DNA from: Chloranthus sessilifolius
Lineage: Eukaryota; Streptophyta; Magnoliopsida; Chloranthales; Chloranthaceae
Direction of reading: 5' to 3'
DNA length: 64,000 nt
Assembly (NCBI GenBank): GCA_021018995.1
Contig: CM037587.1
Coordinates: 87,293,251-87,357,250 of the forward strand
Below the pieces are notes generated by a model. The model did not search any database and had not been told where the DNA came from. It saw only the letters and a list, made by a program, of their open reading frames with translations. Positions within the stretch are counted from its first letter, which is position 1. Each line of letters begins with the position of its first letter. The position numbers and the translations under genes were made by a program. Positions 22,466 to 34,333 of this stretch are shown piece by piece.

Positions 22466-25400
22466 CTATTGCCCAAACAAATGGGGATACAGTTCCTTAA
22501 TTTCAGCTTCTCGCTCCCAAGTGCCTTCCTCGACCGGATGCTTACCCCACTTGACGAGCACTAATGGAATGATCTTAGTGTGTAGGGTCTGTTCCTTTCG
22601 ATCCAGAATTTGAGTTGCTTCCTCAATCATGGTCATGTCTTCATGTAGCTCAATCGGTTGACTGCCTAAAATGTGCGTGGGATCCTTTACGTACTTCCGG
22701 AGCATTGAAACGTGAAAACGTTGTGTACTCTATTAAACAATGGAGGCAACTCGATGCGATTGGCTACTTCACCGACTCGACCCAAAACATCAAATGGTCC
22801 TATGTAACGGGGACTTAGCTTCCCCCTCCTTCCGAACCTCATCACACCCCGCATGGGCGATAATGTCACAAATACGTGATCGCCAACGGCAAAATCTAGG
22901 CTTGTTCTTTTAACATCGGCATAGCTCTTTTGCCTGCTCTGAGCCGCTTTGAGCCTCTCTCTTATCATGCGTACGAACACGGCGTTATCTTCAAGAATTT
23001 TTGAACCCATGATAAATTTCACTCCGATTTCTTCCCAGTTGATAGGCGATCTGCATTGCCTTCCATAAAGAGCTTCATACGGCACCATCCCTATGCTCGC
23101 TTGAAAAGGGTTATTGTATGTAGATTCGATCAACGGTAAATGTTGATCCCACGATCCCTGTAACTCAAGCATACACGCCCTCAGCATATCTTCAATCACT
23201 TGATTTACCCGTTCTGTTTGCCCATCAGTTTCTGGATGAAACGTCAAACTAAAATCTAATCGAGTGCCCATACCTTCCTGAAACTTTTGCCAAAATTTGG
23301 AGGTATACGAGGGGTCACGATCAGATACAATGCTGCTTGGAATGTCGTGCAACCACACTATCTCCTTCATATAGAGTTCCACGAGTCCGGCGGCTGTATA
23401 CATCTTGTTGTAGGGCAAGAAGGGAGCTGACTTCGTCAGTCTATCTATGACAACCCATATAGCGTTGTGCCTCTTTGCTGTACGAGGCAACCCCACTATA
23501 AAATCCATGGAGATCGATTCCCATTTCCATTCCGGTATGGGTAGAGGCTGCAATAACCCATCAGGATGTCTATGGTTTACCTTCACCTGCTGACATGTCA
23601 AACATCTTGACACGTACTCGGCTACATCCCATTTCAGGCCTCTCCACCAATAGCTTTTTCTCATATCTTGATAAATCTTGGTGCTACCAGGATGTATCGC
23701 ATATCTAGACTTGTGTTTCTCATCTAAAATAGTCCTCCGTAGATCGGCATCGCTCGGGATACAAAGGCGTCCCCTGAACAGCAAGGAACCATCCTCCCTT
23801 ATAGAGAAATATGGTCTAGTACCTTCCGTCACTTCTCGTCGAGTCTTGACTAACTCGGAGTCTCTCATCGGCAACTCGTATATGTGTTTGAAAATTGTCG
23901 GCCTTACTAAAATATTGGCCACCAGAGCACCTGAAGCATGTACTTCAATTTTTGCATCATACAATGACAGGTCTTCAAACAATTTCCACCTGTACATTCC
24001 CATCACCAGACTAGCTAACCGAGCCGAACCCTTCCGACTCAAAGCATCTGCAACAACATTATCCTTGCCTGGGTGATATTGAATGGTGCAGTCATAGTCT
24101 TTAAGAAACTCCATCCACCTTCGCTGCCTCATGTTTAGCTCCTTCTGTGTGAACAGATATCTTAGGCTTTTGTGGTCAGTGAAGATCTCAAAAGTCTCCC
24201 CATATAAATAGTGTCTCCAGATCTTTAACGCGAATATGACCACCGCCAGTTCAAGGTCATGTGTCAGGTAATTCTTTTCGTGGTCTTTCAGCTGTCTCGA
24301 CCCATAAGCAATTACTTTCTTGTATTGGTTGAGCACATAGCCTAAACCGTTATGAGAAGCGTCACTATAAACTGTAAAACCTCCACTGCCTGTAGGAATT
24401 GCAAGTACGGGAGCTGAAGTGAGCCGCTTCTTAAGTTCTTGGAAGCTTTTCTCACACTCTTCGGTCCACTCAAATCTCACATCCATTCTTGTGAGCCTTG
24501 TTAGCAGCCCTGATACCCTTGAAAATCCCTCCACAAATCGCCTGTAATACCCAGCTAAACCAAGGAAACTGCATATATCTGTCACCGTCTTTGGTTGCTC
24601 CCATTACACTACGGCCTCGACCTTAGCTGGATCCACCGTGACACCTTCCTTTGAGATGACATGGCCCAAAAAGTTGACACTTTCTAACCAAAACTCACAC
24701 TTACTGAGCTTGGCGTATAATCGGTGTTCACACAAGGTTTGTAGAGCGATCCTTAAATGTTCTTCATGTTCTTTCTTCAACTTTGAGTATATTAGGATAT
24801 CGTCGACGAAGACTACAATGCAAGAGTCCAGGTGTGGTATAAACACCCAATTCATCAGATCCATAAACGATGGCGGCACATTTGTCAATCCAAACAGCAT
24901 CACTAAAAACTCGTAGTGTCCGTATCTCGTCCTAAAAGCAGTCTTTTGAATGTCCTCCACCTTTACCCTGAGTTGATGATATCCAGATCGCAGGTCGATC
25001 TTAGAAAAATATTATGCCCCTTGTAGCTGGTCAAACAAATCGTCGATTCTTAGCAACAGATATTTGTTCTTTATGGTGAGTTTGTTTAACTGTCGATAGT
25101 CGATGCATAGTCTCATCGACCCATCCTTCTTTTTAATGAACAAGATCGGCGCACCCCAAGGAGATACACTCGGTCTTACAAACTCCTTGTCTAAAAGTTC
25201 TTGTAGTTGTTCTTTCAATTCTTTCAACTCGGCCAATTCCATTCTATACGGTGTTTTAGAAATCGGCTTCATTCCAGGTGCCAAGGCGATAGCAAATTCC
25301 ACCTCTCTATCCGGAGGTAGTCCTAGCAATTATTTTGGAAAAACGCCTTCAAACTCACATATCATTGTGATCTCAAAAAGAACGTTCTTCCCTTCTTTGT

Positions 25401-25877
25401 CATCTTTTAAAAAGGCCAAGTACCCCTTGCATCCTTTTCTGATCAGACGCTCGGCTTTAATGGAGGAAACAAGCGGCAGAAACTTTGTCCTCACACCTAG
25501 GAATCGGAATGATCTTCTTGTGTTCACCCTAAAGATGACCGCTTTGTTCTTAGAATCGACCGTTGCACAATGCTGTGACAACCAGTCCATGCCAAGGATT
25601 ACATCAAAGCCTTGCATGTTCAATAGGACTAAATTTGCTAGCAGTTCAAAGACATCTCCATCTCTGATGGCTACTACCACCGACCTACAGATTAAATCCG
25701 TGTCAACCAATTTTTTAGTCGGAATAGACACTGTCAAAAGAAAATCTAAAATCCCTAGTTTAATCTTCATCTTCTTTACAAATTGAGGAGTAACGAAGGA
25801 ATGAGTAGACCCTGGGTCAATCAACACTCTGGCCACGTACGCTACATCGCTCCCCCTCCCATACACTTGTAATGTAC
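22466..25877 (-). pseudogene. pol of Tekay copy C, best preserved copy
   Basis: Protease 25877-25500 has LIDPGSTHSFV and LGMDWLSQH. RT 25329-24604 has [38 protein letters not shown] and [12 protein letters not shown]. RNase H and integrase form one open frame of 632 codons (24585-22687), with [23 protein letters not shown], the zinc region [13 protein letters not shown], catalytic Asp in SMDFIVGLP, Asp in [13 protein letters not shown] and Glu in VIEDMLRAC. The chromodomain tail 22705-22466 has EEATQILDRKEQTL, PLVLVKWGKH and EREAEIKELYPHLFGQ. Only a few lesions separate these: a one-base loss in a T run near 22717, a stop before WEQPKT near 24603, a stop near 25010 (GA*YFSK) and one near 25330. 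Integrase would insert the DNA and the chromodomain would guide it to heterochromatin. Confidence 0.9.
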
Positions 25878-26046
25878 CTATAACGCATACTCATCTCAGT
25901 ATTCTACCCGTACCGTGTATTAAAGCATGACATCAATTAGATCAACTAGTCTTATAATTTTAATCTACATAAATGCCCCTTCTCTATTTTGAAAAAAATT
26001 TCAACTCATTTGACACCATCCATAATTAATCCAAACAAAGTCGCAC
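25878..26046 (-). other. Candidate intron between gag and pol, copy C
   Basis: The segment is 169 bases, GT at 26046 and AG at 25878. It lies at the same phase-1 glycine codon as in A and B, and removing it gives QGTLQVYGRG in frame. The unspliced reading ends with TLFGLIMDGVK and a stop. Confidence 0.65.
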
Positions 26047-27348
26047 CTTGTATGATTTCATTGGAGTTCTGAGCGACCTGAGCCGTAACTACATAGGCCC
26101 TTCCTTGTACGATCGGCTGCTTTGCTTGAATCGGTCTTGGTGCAGAAACCAAAGTTGTTCTTCCCTTAGCCATCTCAGGATAATCTCTGATAATGTGGCC
26201 TATTCTCTCACAATTGTAGTAACCCTGCATTCCTCGTCCATGATCAACTGTTCTGTGAGACTTGCCACACTTGGCACAAGTCTCCCTAGGTGTAGAAGAG
26301 GTTGCACGTGAGAAGCCTTGAGTAGCTGACACTCCTGTGGTGGCAGTAGGGCTCTCATATTAGATCGGTCTCGCCAATGTGGACATGGGTGGCCTAGAAA
26401 ACGTTGTCTACGTAATTTGTCTAGGGAGTGGGGCTGGCACTGTAAATCTCAGCTTTTTATTTCCCGAGTCATAGTCACCCGCCCTCCCTTGGAAAGTTCT
26501 TCCTCCATCCTGCTGATCCCTTCGTTTTTATATGCCGTATATATCTCTTTCGGCCACTGTAGCTTTCCCCATCACATCCGCATAGCTCTCAAGTTCAAAA
26601 ATTGACACTCGCTTACGGACATTCGGCCTTAAACCTTCCTCAAATTTGGCTGCTTTCATGTTTTCTATGGATACTAACTCTGGTGCGAATCGTAACAAGC
26701 GTATAAACTCCACACCATATTCTCGCACAGACATACTTCCTTGTTGTAGATTTGCAAAGTCTCTTCTCATTTGCACTCTTACCTATTTGGGGAAATACTC
26801 CCGGTTGAACTATCTAAGAAAATCCGCCCAAGTTCATAAGCGATGAGGGTGCTCAACTTCTCTTCTCCTCAATACCGATTTCCACCAGGGATCGGCATCT
26901 CCCTCGAGCTGAAAGGAAGCCCAGCCTACCTTCTCGCTCTCTTTACTCTGTAACCTATCCAAAAGCTTTTCCATTTGGTTCAACCATTTTTTAGCTTCTA
27001 ACTGATCTGTCTGCCTGTAGAAGCTAGGAGGTCTCAATCTCCTAAAATCGACGAATGATGAGGGCAACAGTGCTGGAGGAGGTGGTGGTGGTGGCTGATG
27101 ACTACTGACATTATTAGCCGCCAATAGCACCGTTTGCTCAGCCAATATAGCAGTCTGTTTTGTCTGTTGTGCCATAGCAGTGGCCATCGTCTCCATGGAT
27201 AACGTGATATGGTCAGTCGTCTCACCCCTCCAATCATCTCCATCATGAGGATTTCCCTGGTCTCTACTGGACCCTCTTGAAACTCATCATCACCTCTAGG
27301 ATTCCTGCTCTGACTACGTCTAGGTCAACCACTTCTCCCATATGACAT
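26047..27348 (-). pseudogene. gag of Tekay copy C
   Basis: The start is the ATG at 27348 (MSYGRSG). A stop follows at codon 8 and a one-base loss lies near 27273. From 27196 to 26528 the capsid is mostly open, with METMATAMAQQTKQTAI, a seven-proline run, RRLRPPSFYRQTDQLEAKKW, EGDADPWWKSVLRRREVEHP and then QQGSMSVREYGVEFIRLLRFAP. The zinc knuckle region (26332-26006) reads CAKCGKSHRTVDHGRG and YYNCERIGHIIRDYP. Three of the zinc-binding cysteines are thus changed (C-to-H, C-to-Y, C-to-Y), so RNA packaging would fail even if it were expressed. Confidence 0.85.
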
Positions 27349-27437
27349 TACGCTCTGCACATGAAACCAAAGGTTCATTAGCATAAGATCCCTTCACTCT
27401 AACAAAATCCTAGACTTGTCTGAAACTCTAAAGAAAT

Positions 27438-27450
27438 GGCTTTGATACCA
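27438..27450 (-). other. Primer binding site of copy C
   Basis: The sequence ggctttgatacca on the plus strand is two bases from LTR3. It is of the tRNA-iMet type. Confidence 0.8.
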
Positions 27451-27452
27451 AC

Positions 27453-29900
27453 TGTGATAGCCCAGATTTTGGCTCCCCAAAACCCATTCCCATTAGCACG
27501 GCCCTCAAGGCCGTGCCCCATATAGTATGCAGAAACTTGCTTCATCCCCATATAAGTACATGAAATAGAGATAAAAGTTGCTACAGAACTAACTTTCCAG
27601 TTCTATAACATATCACCAAAATAGTTTATCCAAAAGATCGTTCTAATACCATATAAGTATATGGGTAAAAGAACCAACCCGAACCATCAGTGCCGTAACT
27701 ACGATCACTCTAGAGGGTTCGATAAAAGAATATTACATGTACCATTATCCATACAAAAATCCAATGGTTGGACATACCAAGCCAAAAATATCTCTGCAAA
27801 AGAAAAAAGTCAAAGCGCACAGAGGGTCTTCTAAAAGAACCTCTCTGGAGGGGGCTCTGACTCCTCCCCTGGAATATAATTTGAATCCTCAAGGTCAACC
27901 TCACCAGAAGCAGCTCCTGGCTCCGCACCTGTGACGTATAGTCAAAGGGTGAGCTACATCCTTGCTCAATAGGGACAATATCTGAACAAGTACATCTTGC
28001 TTACTCACATATATTTCATGACATAAATAAAGCATGAACTCATCAATGTAGTTTAATTAGAATGCAGTTTGAGATACAATAAAATAAACAGCATGCTTTT
28101 GTTACTCTACTCATTACATCTGATATTCACTATTTCTCATAATTGAAACAAGGCTGGACACTTGACCTAAATCATTTAACTTAAATAATCCCCGAGTAAT
28201 ATAGCATCGAGACTCGATGGAATACCCTCCATCGTCGTCTAATTAGACTATTTTTCATGTAATCCAGCCCATGTCCCTTTCTCATAGGCGACGGGCGTAA
28301 AGCTACTATACATCCCTAGGATGTCTACTGGTGTACGGATTGGCCGTCATACCGATCACGGATATCCTTCCGAGTTAGTCACGGGTATACCACAGCGTCG
28401 ATTGGGTATTCTACAAACCTTAAAACAATTGTGCAATACTTATAGTTGTTCACCATGTGAATGTGCTAAATACATATTAACTCTTAGCCTGTTCAATCTC
28501 ATTCATAATCCTCTATTTCATGGATCTTTTCATCCACCGTACATCCCTGAGATGTCACACACTCTGATGTATCTTTTAGATTCCCATAGCACACATGCAT
28601 CCCTGGGATGGTTGAACTCTTTACTCAATTGTTTCCTCACACGCTATTTCATACTACCACTACTTCAACACTTTTCATTACAATATCCTTAAATGAAACA
28701 CATGTTTTGATTTCAATTAAGCATTAAAGAGACATGCATTCATATACTATCATAACATACATGTTCTCGTAATTAAGGGTACAAGTTCATATATCCCCCT
28801 ACCTCATGCGCAAGCAAAATCTGAGGATCTTTCAATCCTAGCTAGCGCTTAACCATCTTTTGACTCGACATGAACTAGTCCTGGCCAAACACATACGACA
28901 CATCCTTACATGTGCATAAACACTGGACTAGAAGCCTAATCCCAGTAATTTGGCAGTTTGAAAGAAATCCCCACAAAAGTCGGAAATTTCTCAAATCGAT
29001 CGAACGATTAAGAATCGTTCGAACAATTTTCTAAATCGATCGAACGATTCTTAAACCATTAGAACGAATCCCCTAGAACTCCAGCTCCTCTAAGAAAAAT
29101 CGATCGAACGATTCTAAATTCGTTCGAACGGTTTTTAAAATCGATCGAGCAATTCTAAATTCGTGCAAACGGTCTTCAAAATCGATCGAACGAATTTTAT
29201 TTCTTTCGAACGATTTTCTCAGAAAACCACTTCTTACTCCATCTCCTTTGGCCAAATTCGTTTGAACGAACACTAATTCCATTCAGATGATTTTGCCCTT
29301 TCTTAACATTGGATCGAGTTCATTACCCTTTGAACTCATCTTATCCACCCCATGTCCTTTGTCATTCATTTCTCATATCTAATGCTATTGGATTTTACAC
29401 TTAACAACCAAAATAAATATAAAGGATCAAGCTTACCTTCAATCGGTTGGATCCTTTGATCCCAAGCTCCTTGTCTCAACAAGGGTTCACCACCCCAAAT
29501 CTCCAAACCCTTCCCGATACGAAGGATTCAAATCCGTAAACCCTTCGATCTCCACTCAATCATGCGCATTCAATACGCAAACCCTTAACTCTCTCAAAGT
29601 AATAACTCTCCTCTCACCCACTCTTCCTAACTTTCCTCAACAACCTAAGACAAGGAGAAATAACTTCCCCTTTCTCCTTAAAGCCCCTCTTTACTTAAGT
29701 GTGAAACACATATATCTAACTAGTTATATGTGATTCATAAATTAATCCTTATTACCCTACTCCCTTCCTCAAACATAATCTATGCAATCTATCTACTTAA
29801 CCTAAGTCAGTCGGGTCAATATTGACCAGTTCAACAAACGACCATTCAGGTCCGCTTCCCGAGGTGCATTATTTGAGGGCAAAATTTCTGAGACGTTACA
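27453..29900 (-). repeat. LTR3, outer 5' LTR of the array
   Basis: The 2448-base LTR begins tgtgatagccc and ends gagacgttaca. No polypurine tract follows on the right (next bases tatttcattc), so this is the outer end. Palindromes lie at 28310-28324 (acatccctaggatgt), 28541-28555 (acatccctgagatgt) and 28597-28611, the first two 231 bases apart. The TTCGAA belt is at 28994-29294. Confidence 0.9.
28994..29294. repeat. TTCGAA palindrome belt in LTR3
   Basis: The motifs atcgatcgaacgatt and attcgttcgaacggtt repeat about ten times, at the same position as in LTR1 and LTR2. Confidence 0.85.
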
Positions 29901-31230
29901 TATTTCATTCATAATTTTAAAAGAAGGGTACATCATTGTTACAAATAATTGATCATTGTGAACACTATTACAATTCAAAAGTCCCTTACAACCCAACACA
30001 AAACCTCACAACTCCTCGGCTGACTCTTATTCAAAAGATCTCCCAACGTCTCTGCTTGAGGAGATGCCTGAAGCTTAACTTGATACGTCACTGAAATATT
30101 AACACTGGGGGTGAGATAAACCCAACAAGTGGCCTCCCTAATAATATCTAGTAATCTACACCTTAATAATCAATAAGAGAGATAAAATTCATTTATGAGC
30201 ATTCCTTTGATTTCAGTAGATATTGTATATATATGTAAATTCGCTATTTAGTTCTCAAGGCCTTGCTTCTGCAGTTATCATCAAGTAGGAAATGAGATCT
30301 ATGCATAAAAGAACATGGAGTTTTTCTTTTAAAGGAAAACGAAAGAAAATAACTTAATTTCAGCGGCTACACATTTATAGATGTACGTTCTACTACTTTA
30401 ATATCGGATCTGTAGTACAACCACATGTGACCCTTTTGAACTTCACCTCTTATTCAAGTAGTCCTTACCGCATCACATTGTATATTTGAATTTCCCACTT
30501 TACCATGACAGAGCGGTAGGCAATATGTACTTCATATATGAAAGTACTAGCACTGACATTCATCTCAAACCCATGTTATCCAATGGGGGATCCCGACTTG
30601 AAATATCATATAATTATATAGATGCACAACGTATGCAACAGAAAATCATTTGTTCAATAGTTGATGCTTTTCATAATCAAGATGGTATTTCATGATGTTT
30701 TTCGAAAAAATATATATACTACGATCAATCAATTTTCATAATCAATGTTTCTACTAGTTTATGATAAGAACCATACTATAATTTGCTTGCTCATATGATC
30801 AATTCTATGCTCATGTCAGGTATGTCATCAAGAATCAAACTATTATTAACTTTATACGGGAATTCCAATTATCAATCATGATTGTGTAGAGATAAAAGAA
30901 CAAGTTCTTATATAGGCATACTCACATACTTATAATATCAACATAAAATAATGTCTCGTAGATGTATCACACTATCTAAGGGTTTCAATCATGGGATAAA
31001 ATTTCGTCTGATACCGATACGTATAGGACGATACGTATCGGTATTGGACCAAGATGATACGATACATTCAATGTTCTGTATCGTCCATTTTATATACAAA
31101 TGCCCGGACGATACATTCAATGTATCTTCCGATAAGTTACTATTCTGATACGTATCGATTTGGAGCTCGGACGATACGTATCGGATCCCTGAGATTTTGA
31201 CCCTTGGTTTTAATTCATAATTATAGGGTT
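29901..31230 (-). other. Probable left part of an older gypsy LTR (element H)
   Basis: No gene is seen. The stretch near 30080-30140 (acactgggggtgagataaac...aagtggc) resembles, in order and spacing, the block after cctgtgacgtatagtc in LTRs E and F, read on the minus strand. With 34334-35713 it could make one LTR of about 2.7 kb interrupted by solo LTR J, into which the Tekay array also inserted. This is an inference from context. The ends on the left are outside the window or lost. Confidence 0.4.
30978..31209. repeat. MITE-like segment rich in CGATACGTATCG palindromes
   Basis: Inverted-repeat-like ends are aagggtttcaatcatgggat on the left and, on the other strand from the right, aagggtcaaaatctcaggga. 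Inside, gatacgtatcg-type palindromes occur near 31010-31045 and 31147-31190. I see no clear target duplication, so the class is uncertain. Confidence 0.4.
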
Positions 31231-31904
31231 GTATATGTAATAGCCTGAAAATTTTGACTTTGAATAGTGTACCTCGGGTTGCATGCCTGTCTGGTCACTT
31301 GTTTGACCAAGTGAGAATGACTTGGTGGTTTGTGTTAGGTTATACTAGATGAGAAAGAGTATGAATGTGTGGTGTAAGAACAGTTCACTTGGGTCATATA
31401 CATTCACTAGTGTGTGTATTTCACACACTTTGGCGTGTTAGTGTTTCACACATAAGATATATGTTTTGGGGTTACACCCATTTGAGTGTATGTGGTTTGC
31501 TTATTGAGCCTTAAGTGAATAAGCAAGCTTCTTGTAGGAGCTATACCCAGTTTGCAGAAGGGATTTTGGGTTTTTGAGGAGAGAAGGAAGAGAGAAAGAG
31601 GAAGAAGAAGAGAGAGTGAAGCTATAGAGAAGGAAGAAAATGCTCAAGGATTTATGCGTAGAGACCATACACGAGCTTTAAATCCCAACAAAATAGCGCA
31701 TGTGATTTGGGGATTTGGAAGTTAGGAACCCTAGCTCTTGATTATAGCCGTGGAATCGATCATACGATTCAAATTGAGGTAAGGATTTGTAAATCTATAA
31801 TGTATATGATAATTTAGTTTAGATCTTATGCATAAATGATGGATAAAAGAAGAAAATTTGACGAAAAATGGGTTTCAAGGTTCAAACCCGAGAAGTGCTC
31901 AGAA

Positions 31905-32210
31905 ACTGCCAAAATCGAATGATCAATTTTGAAAATCGATTGATCGATTTTTAACATAAAGCAAATATGGGAGCTACAGTACGAAACCGATTAATCGAAT
32001 TAAATTTTGATTAATCGATTTTTGGTTTCGATTAATCGATTTGGAATCGATCAATCGAATGAGCACTGCCAGTGGCTGAAAAAGCTTATTTTTTTGGAAA
32101 ACCAATTAATCAATTTTAGGGTCGATTAATCGATTTTAGAATTTCAATTAATCAATTTTGGGGTCGATTAATCGATTTTGGAATTTCGATTAATCAATTT
32201 TGATTGTGCT
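31905..32210. repeat. ATCGATTAATCGAT palindrome belt in LTR J
   Basis: About ten copies of cgattaatcgatttt-like motifs occur, each centred on the self-complementary core TCGATTAATCGA. The belt is 0.67-0.97 kb from the LTR 5' end. Confidence 0.85.
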
Positions 32211-33074
32211 TGCCAACACTACTTCAGTATTTCAGCTGTAACGTTTTACTCCGAACTCCAAGTGATGTAATTCTTACGGTATTGGAAAGAGGACAACGAA
32301 CTCTACAACTTTTGTGTTTTGACCAACTCATGAATTTAAAGTTTTAAAGGTCCAAATTTAGGGGGAAGGTTGCATCAAATTCTATATTGGCATAAAATTG
32401 CCCCTTTCAACCTCGATTTTGAGAAAATACTTAAATGTACCTAAGTAATTAGTGATTGGAGTTGATCCTTGATACATCATTGTGTGCTTGTGATGTAGAT
32501 TGAGGGCGGGAATCTATCGATAAGACTTAGTTTTGCTTCGTACAACTTCAAGGGTTAAGGTAGGGGAAATTTAATATCCTATTGTATTTTTTAAATTAAT
32601 TCATAGATGTCTTGATTTAATCAAATGAAAATAATAAGTGTGATTTGAAGTGTTATTATTTAAAATCGATGCTTGAATCTAATTGGACGTGTAGGGGAAC
32701 TTCAACACAAACTTGTATGTTTAACTTTGATTCATAGTTTCTTTGAGGTATTTATATGAAAAATGATAAGTTTCTTTGATGTATTTAGATGAAAAATGAT
32801 AAGTTTTCTTGATGCATTTTGATGTAAATTTGATAGTGATTTGAACTATAACTTGAACTCCTTACAAAATAGAAATTTAAAATCCTTGAGTCGAAAATGG
32901 TGAATTCTGAACTGTGAACTTAACCTAGAATTTGTACTATGGTATTCGATTTTAAACTTGATTTTTAAATGATGAGTTTTAAAACCTTTGAACCAGAAAT
33001 GTGAGCTTTGGACCGTGAATTAGAAATCTGAACTAGAATGTGAACTCGGAATCATTGAGTCTTGTAGATTTGTG

Positions 33075-33440
33075 AGAAGGTACACCCTTGGACCGCTATG
33101 GCGGGATTTATGTACACCCTTAGACCGCTTTTACAAGATTTTACGTACTCCTTTGGACACTGTTGTGAGTCATGTACGCCCTTCAACCGCTTTCACGGGA
33201 TTTTACATACTCCTTTGGACTTTGTTATACTTATGTACGCCCTTGGACCATTTTTACGAGATTTATGTACACTTTTGGACTTTGTTGTGCTTATATACGC
33301 CCTTGAATCACTTTCACGGGATTTTACGTACTCCTTTAGACCTTGTTGTGACTCAGTACACCCTTAGACCGTTGTGGCGGGATTCATGTACGCCCTTGGA
33401 CCGCTTTCGCGGGATTTTACGTACTCCTCGGATTATACTT
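33075..33440 (+). repeat. Minisatellite in LTR J, gtacgcccttggaccgc type
   Basis: The tandem units have a gtac-c-ccctt-gaccgctttcacgg frame, in alternating short and long forms that include the phrase ttttacgtactcctttgga. An open frame of 130 codons (33072-33464) only translates the repeat and is not called a gene. Confidence 0.8.
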
Positions 33441-33464
33441 TGTGAATCAAATCATAAGTCGTGA

Positions 33465-33610
33465 GATTAAAGTGGACCGATATGGGCAGATATTGTGTAT
33501 GTGGACCGCTATGGGCAGATTATGTGTATGTGGACCGTTGTCGACGGATTATGCTTGTCGTGGACCGCTATGGGCGGAGTACAAGTACCATGTGGGCCAC
33601 CGGGGCGGAT
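33465..33610 (+). repeat. Minisatellite in LTR J, gtggaccgctatgggc type
   Basis: Five units of gtggaccgctatgggcagat with variable tails occur. The same unit is found inverted in LTR F at about 43965-44110. Confidence 0.75.
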
Positions 33611-33845
33611 TTAAAATCAGTTTTATGTGATAAATAAATATTTTGAAATCACTTTTCTGTGTAAAAAGGAAATCAATTTTGAAATCAGTTTTGTATGATA
33701 AGGAAATCAGCTTTTAAATCAGTTTTGTGTGATATGAAAATCAGTTTTGAAATCAGTTTGTGTGATAAGAAAACAATATTTGAAATCAGTCATTGTTTGA
33801 TAAGAAAAGTACCGTTGAAATGAGTTTCAACTTTAAATAAGAAAA
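33610..33845 (+). repeat. Tandem repeat in LTR J, gaaatcagttttgtgtgat type
   Basis: Six or seven imperfect units of about 33 bases occur. The inverted counterpart is in LTR F at about 43190-43445. Confidence 0.75.
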
Positions 33846-34333
33846 GGTTTGATTATGACATTGAATCTATCTTTCGTTATGATAAGATATAAAATTATGC
33901 TGAGTTTCCTCTGCTGAGCTAGGATGTAGTTCACCCTTCGACTATACGTCACAGGTATAGCTTCAATTTAGACATCGAACTTGCAGATTGGGGGATTGGT
34001 TAGTGCTATGATGTTCAGGGTCATAGATTGAGTACTTTGTGGAGTTTGGTGAGTTCAAACTTGGTACCCTTTGTACTCGTATATAATTTTGTACACCATT
34101 GTTTGGTGATGGTTGGCCATCATCGGTGGTTTGTTTGAGCTATGTAATACTGGATATTAGAATTGGAGATTTATTTATATATGTTTTTATACCAAGTAAT
34201 TCTGTATTCGGACCGTGCTCTACGACCCGATGGTCCGAGTTTTCTCATTTGGTTTTGGTGTAAAGTTAATGAAGAAAAAAAAAACATATCTCGAAAAAAT
34301 TCAAGTTGGGAAAATCCGGGCTGTCACAGTATA

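Larger units (their letters stand above)
2979..29900 (-). mobile_element. Tandem array of three Tekay/Del chromovirus copies sharing LTRs
   Basis: Three internal regions in one orientation alternate with three LTRs (LTR1 6904-9397, LTR2 17275-19718, LTR3 27453-29900). Each LTR has a tRNA-iMet primer site on its left, belonging to the copy on the left. LTR1 and LTR2 have a polypurine tract on their right, belonging to the copy on the right. LTR3 has no polypurine tract on its right, so it is the true outer end. Primer sites are 10.37 kb and 10.18 kb apart. The layout matches unequal recombination between LTRs of one element, not separate insertions, because no target duplications or foreign sequence lie between copies. 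The left end of the array is outside the window. Confidence 0.85.
31236..34328 (+). mobile_element. Solo LTR J of a gypsy element
   Basis: The 3093-base segment begins tgtaatagcctg and ends gggctgtcaca and is flanked by perfect 5-base duplications GTATA (31231-31235 and 34329-34333). No internal region is present, so it is what remains after recombination between two LTRs. The same family occurs in the opposite orientation as solo LTR F. It contains a TTAATCGATTAA-type palindrome belt (31905-32210) and three adjacent tandem-repeat blocks (33075-33845). No gene is present. Confidence 0.92.

Noticed and set aside
22466..25877. Copy C as an active autonomous element
   Set aside because: Integrase and RNase H are open, but stops in RT, a frame change before the chromodomain and lost zinc ligands in gag rule this out.
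33072..33464. 130-codon open frame with Cys/Thr/Pro/Leu repeats
   Set aside because: It is only the translation of a minisatellite inside solo LTR J; the overlapping frame is also open.
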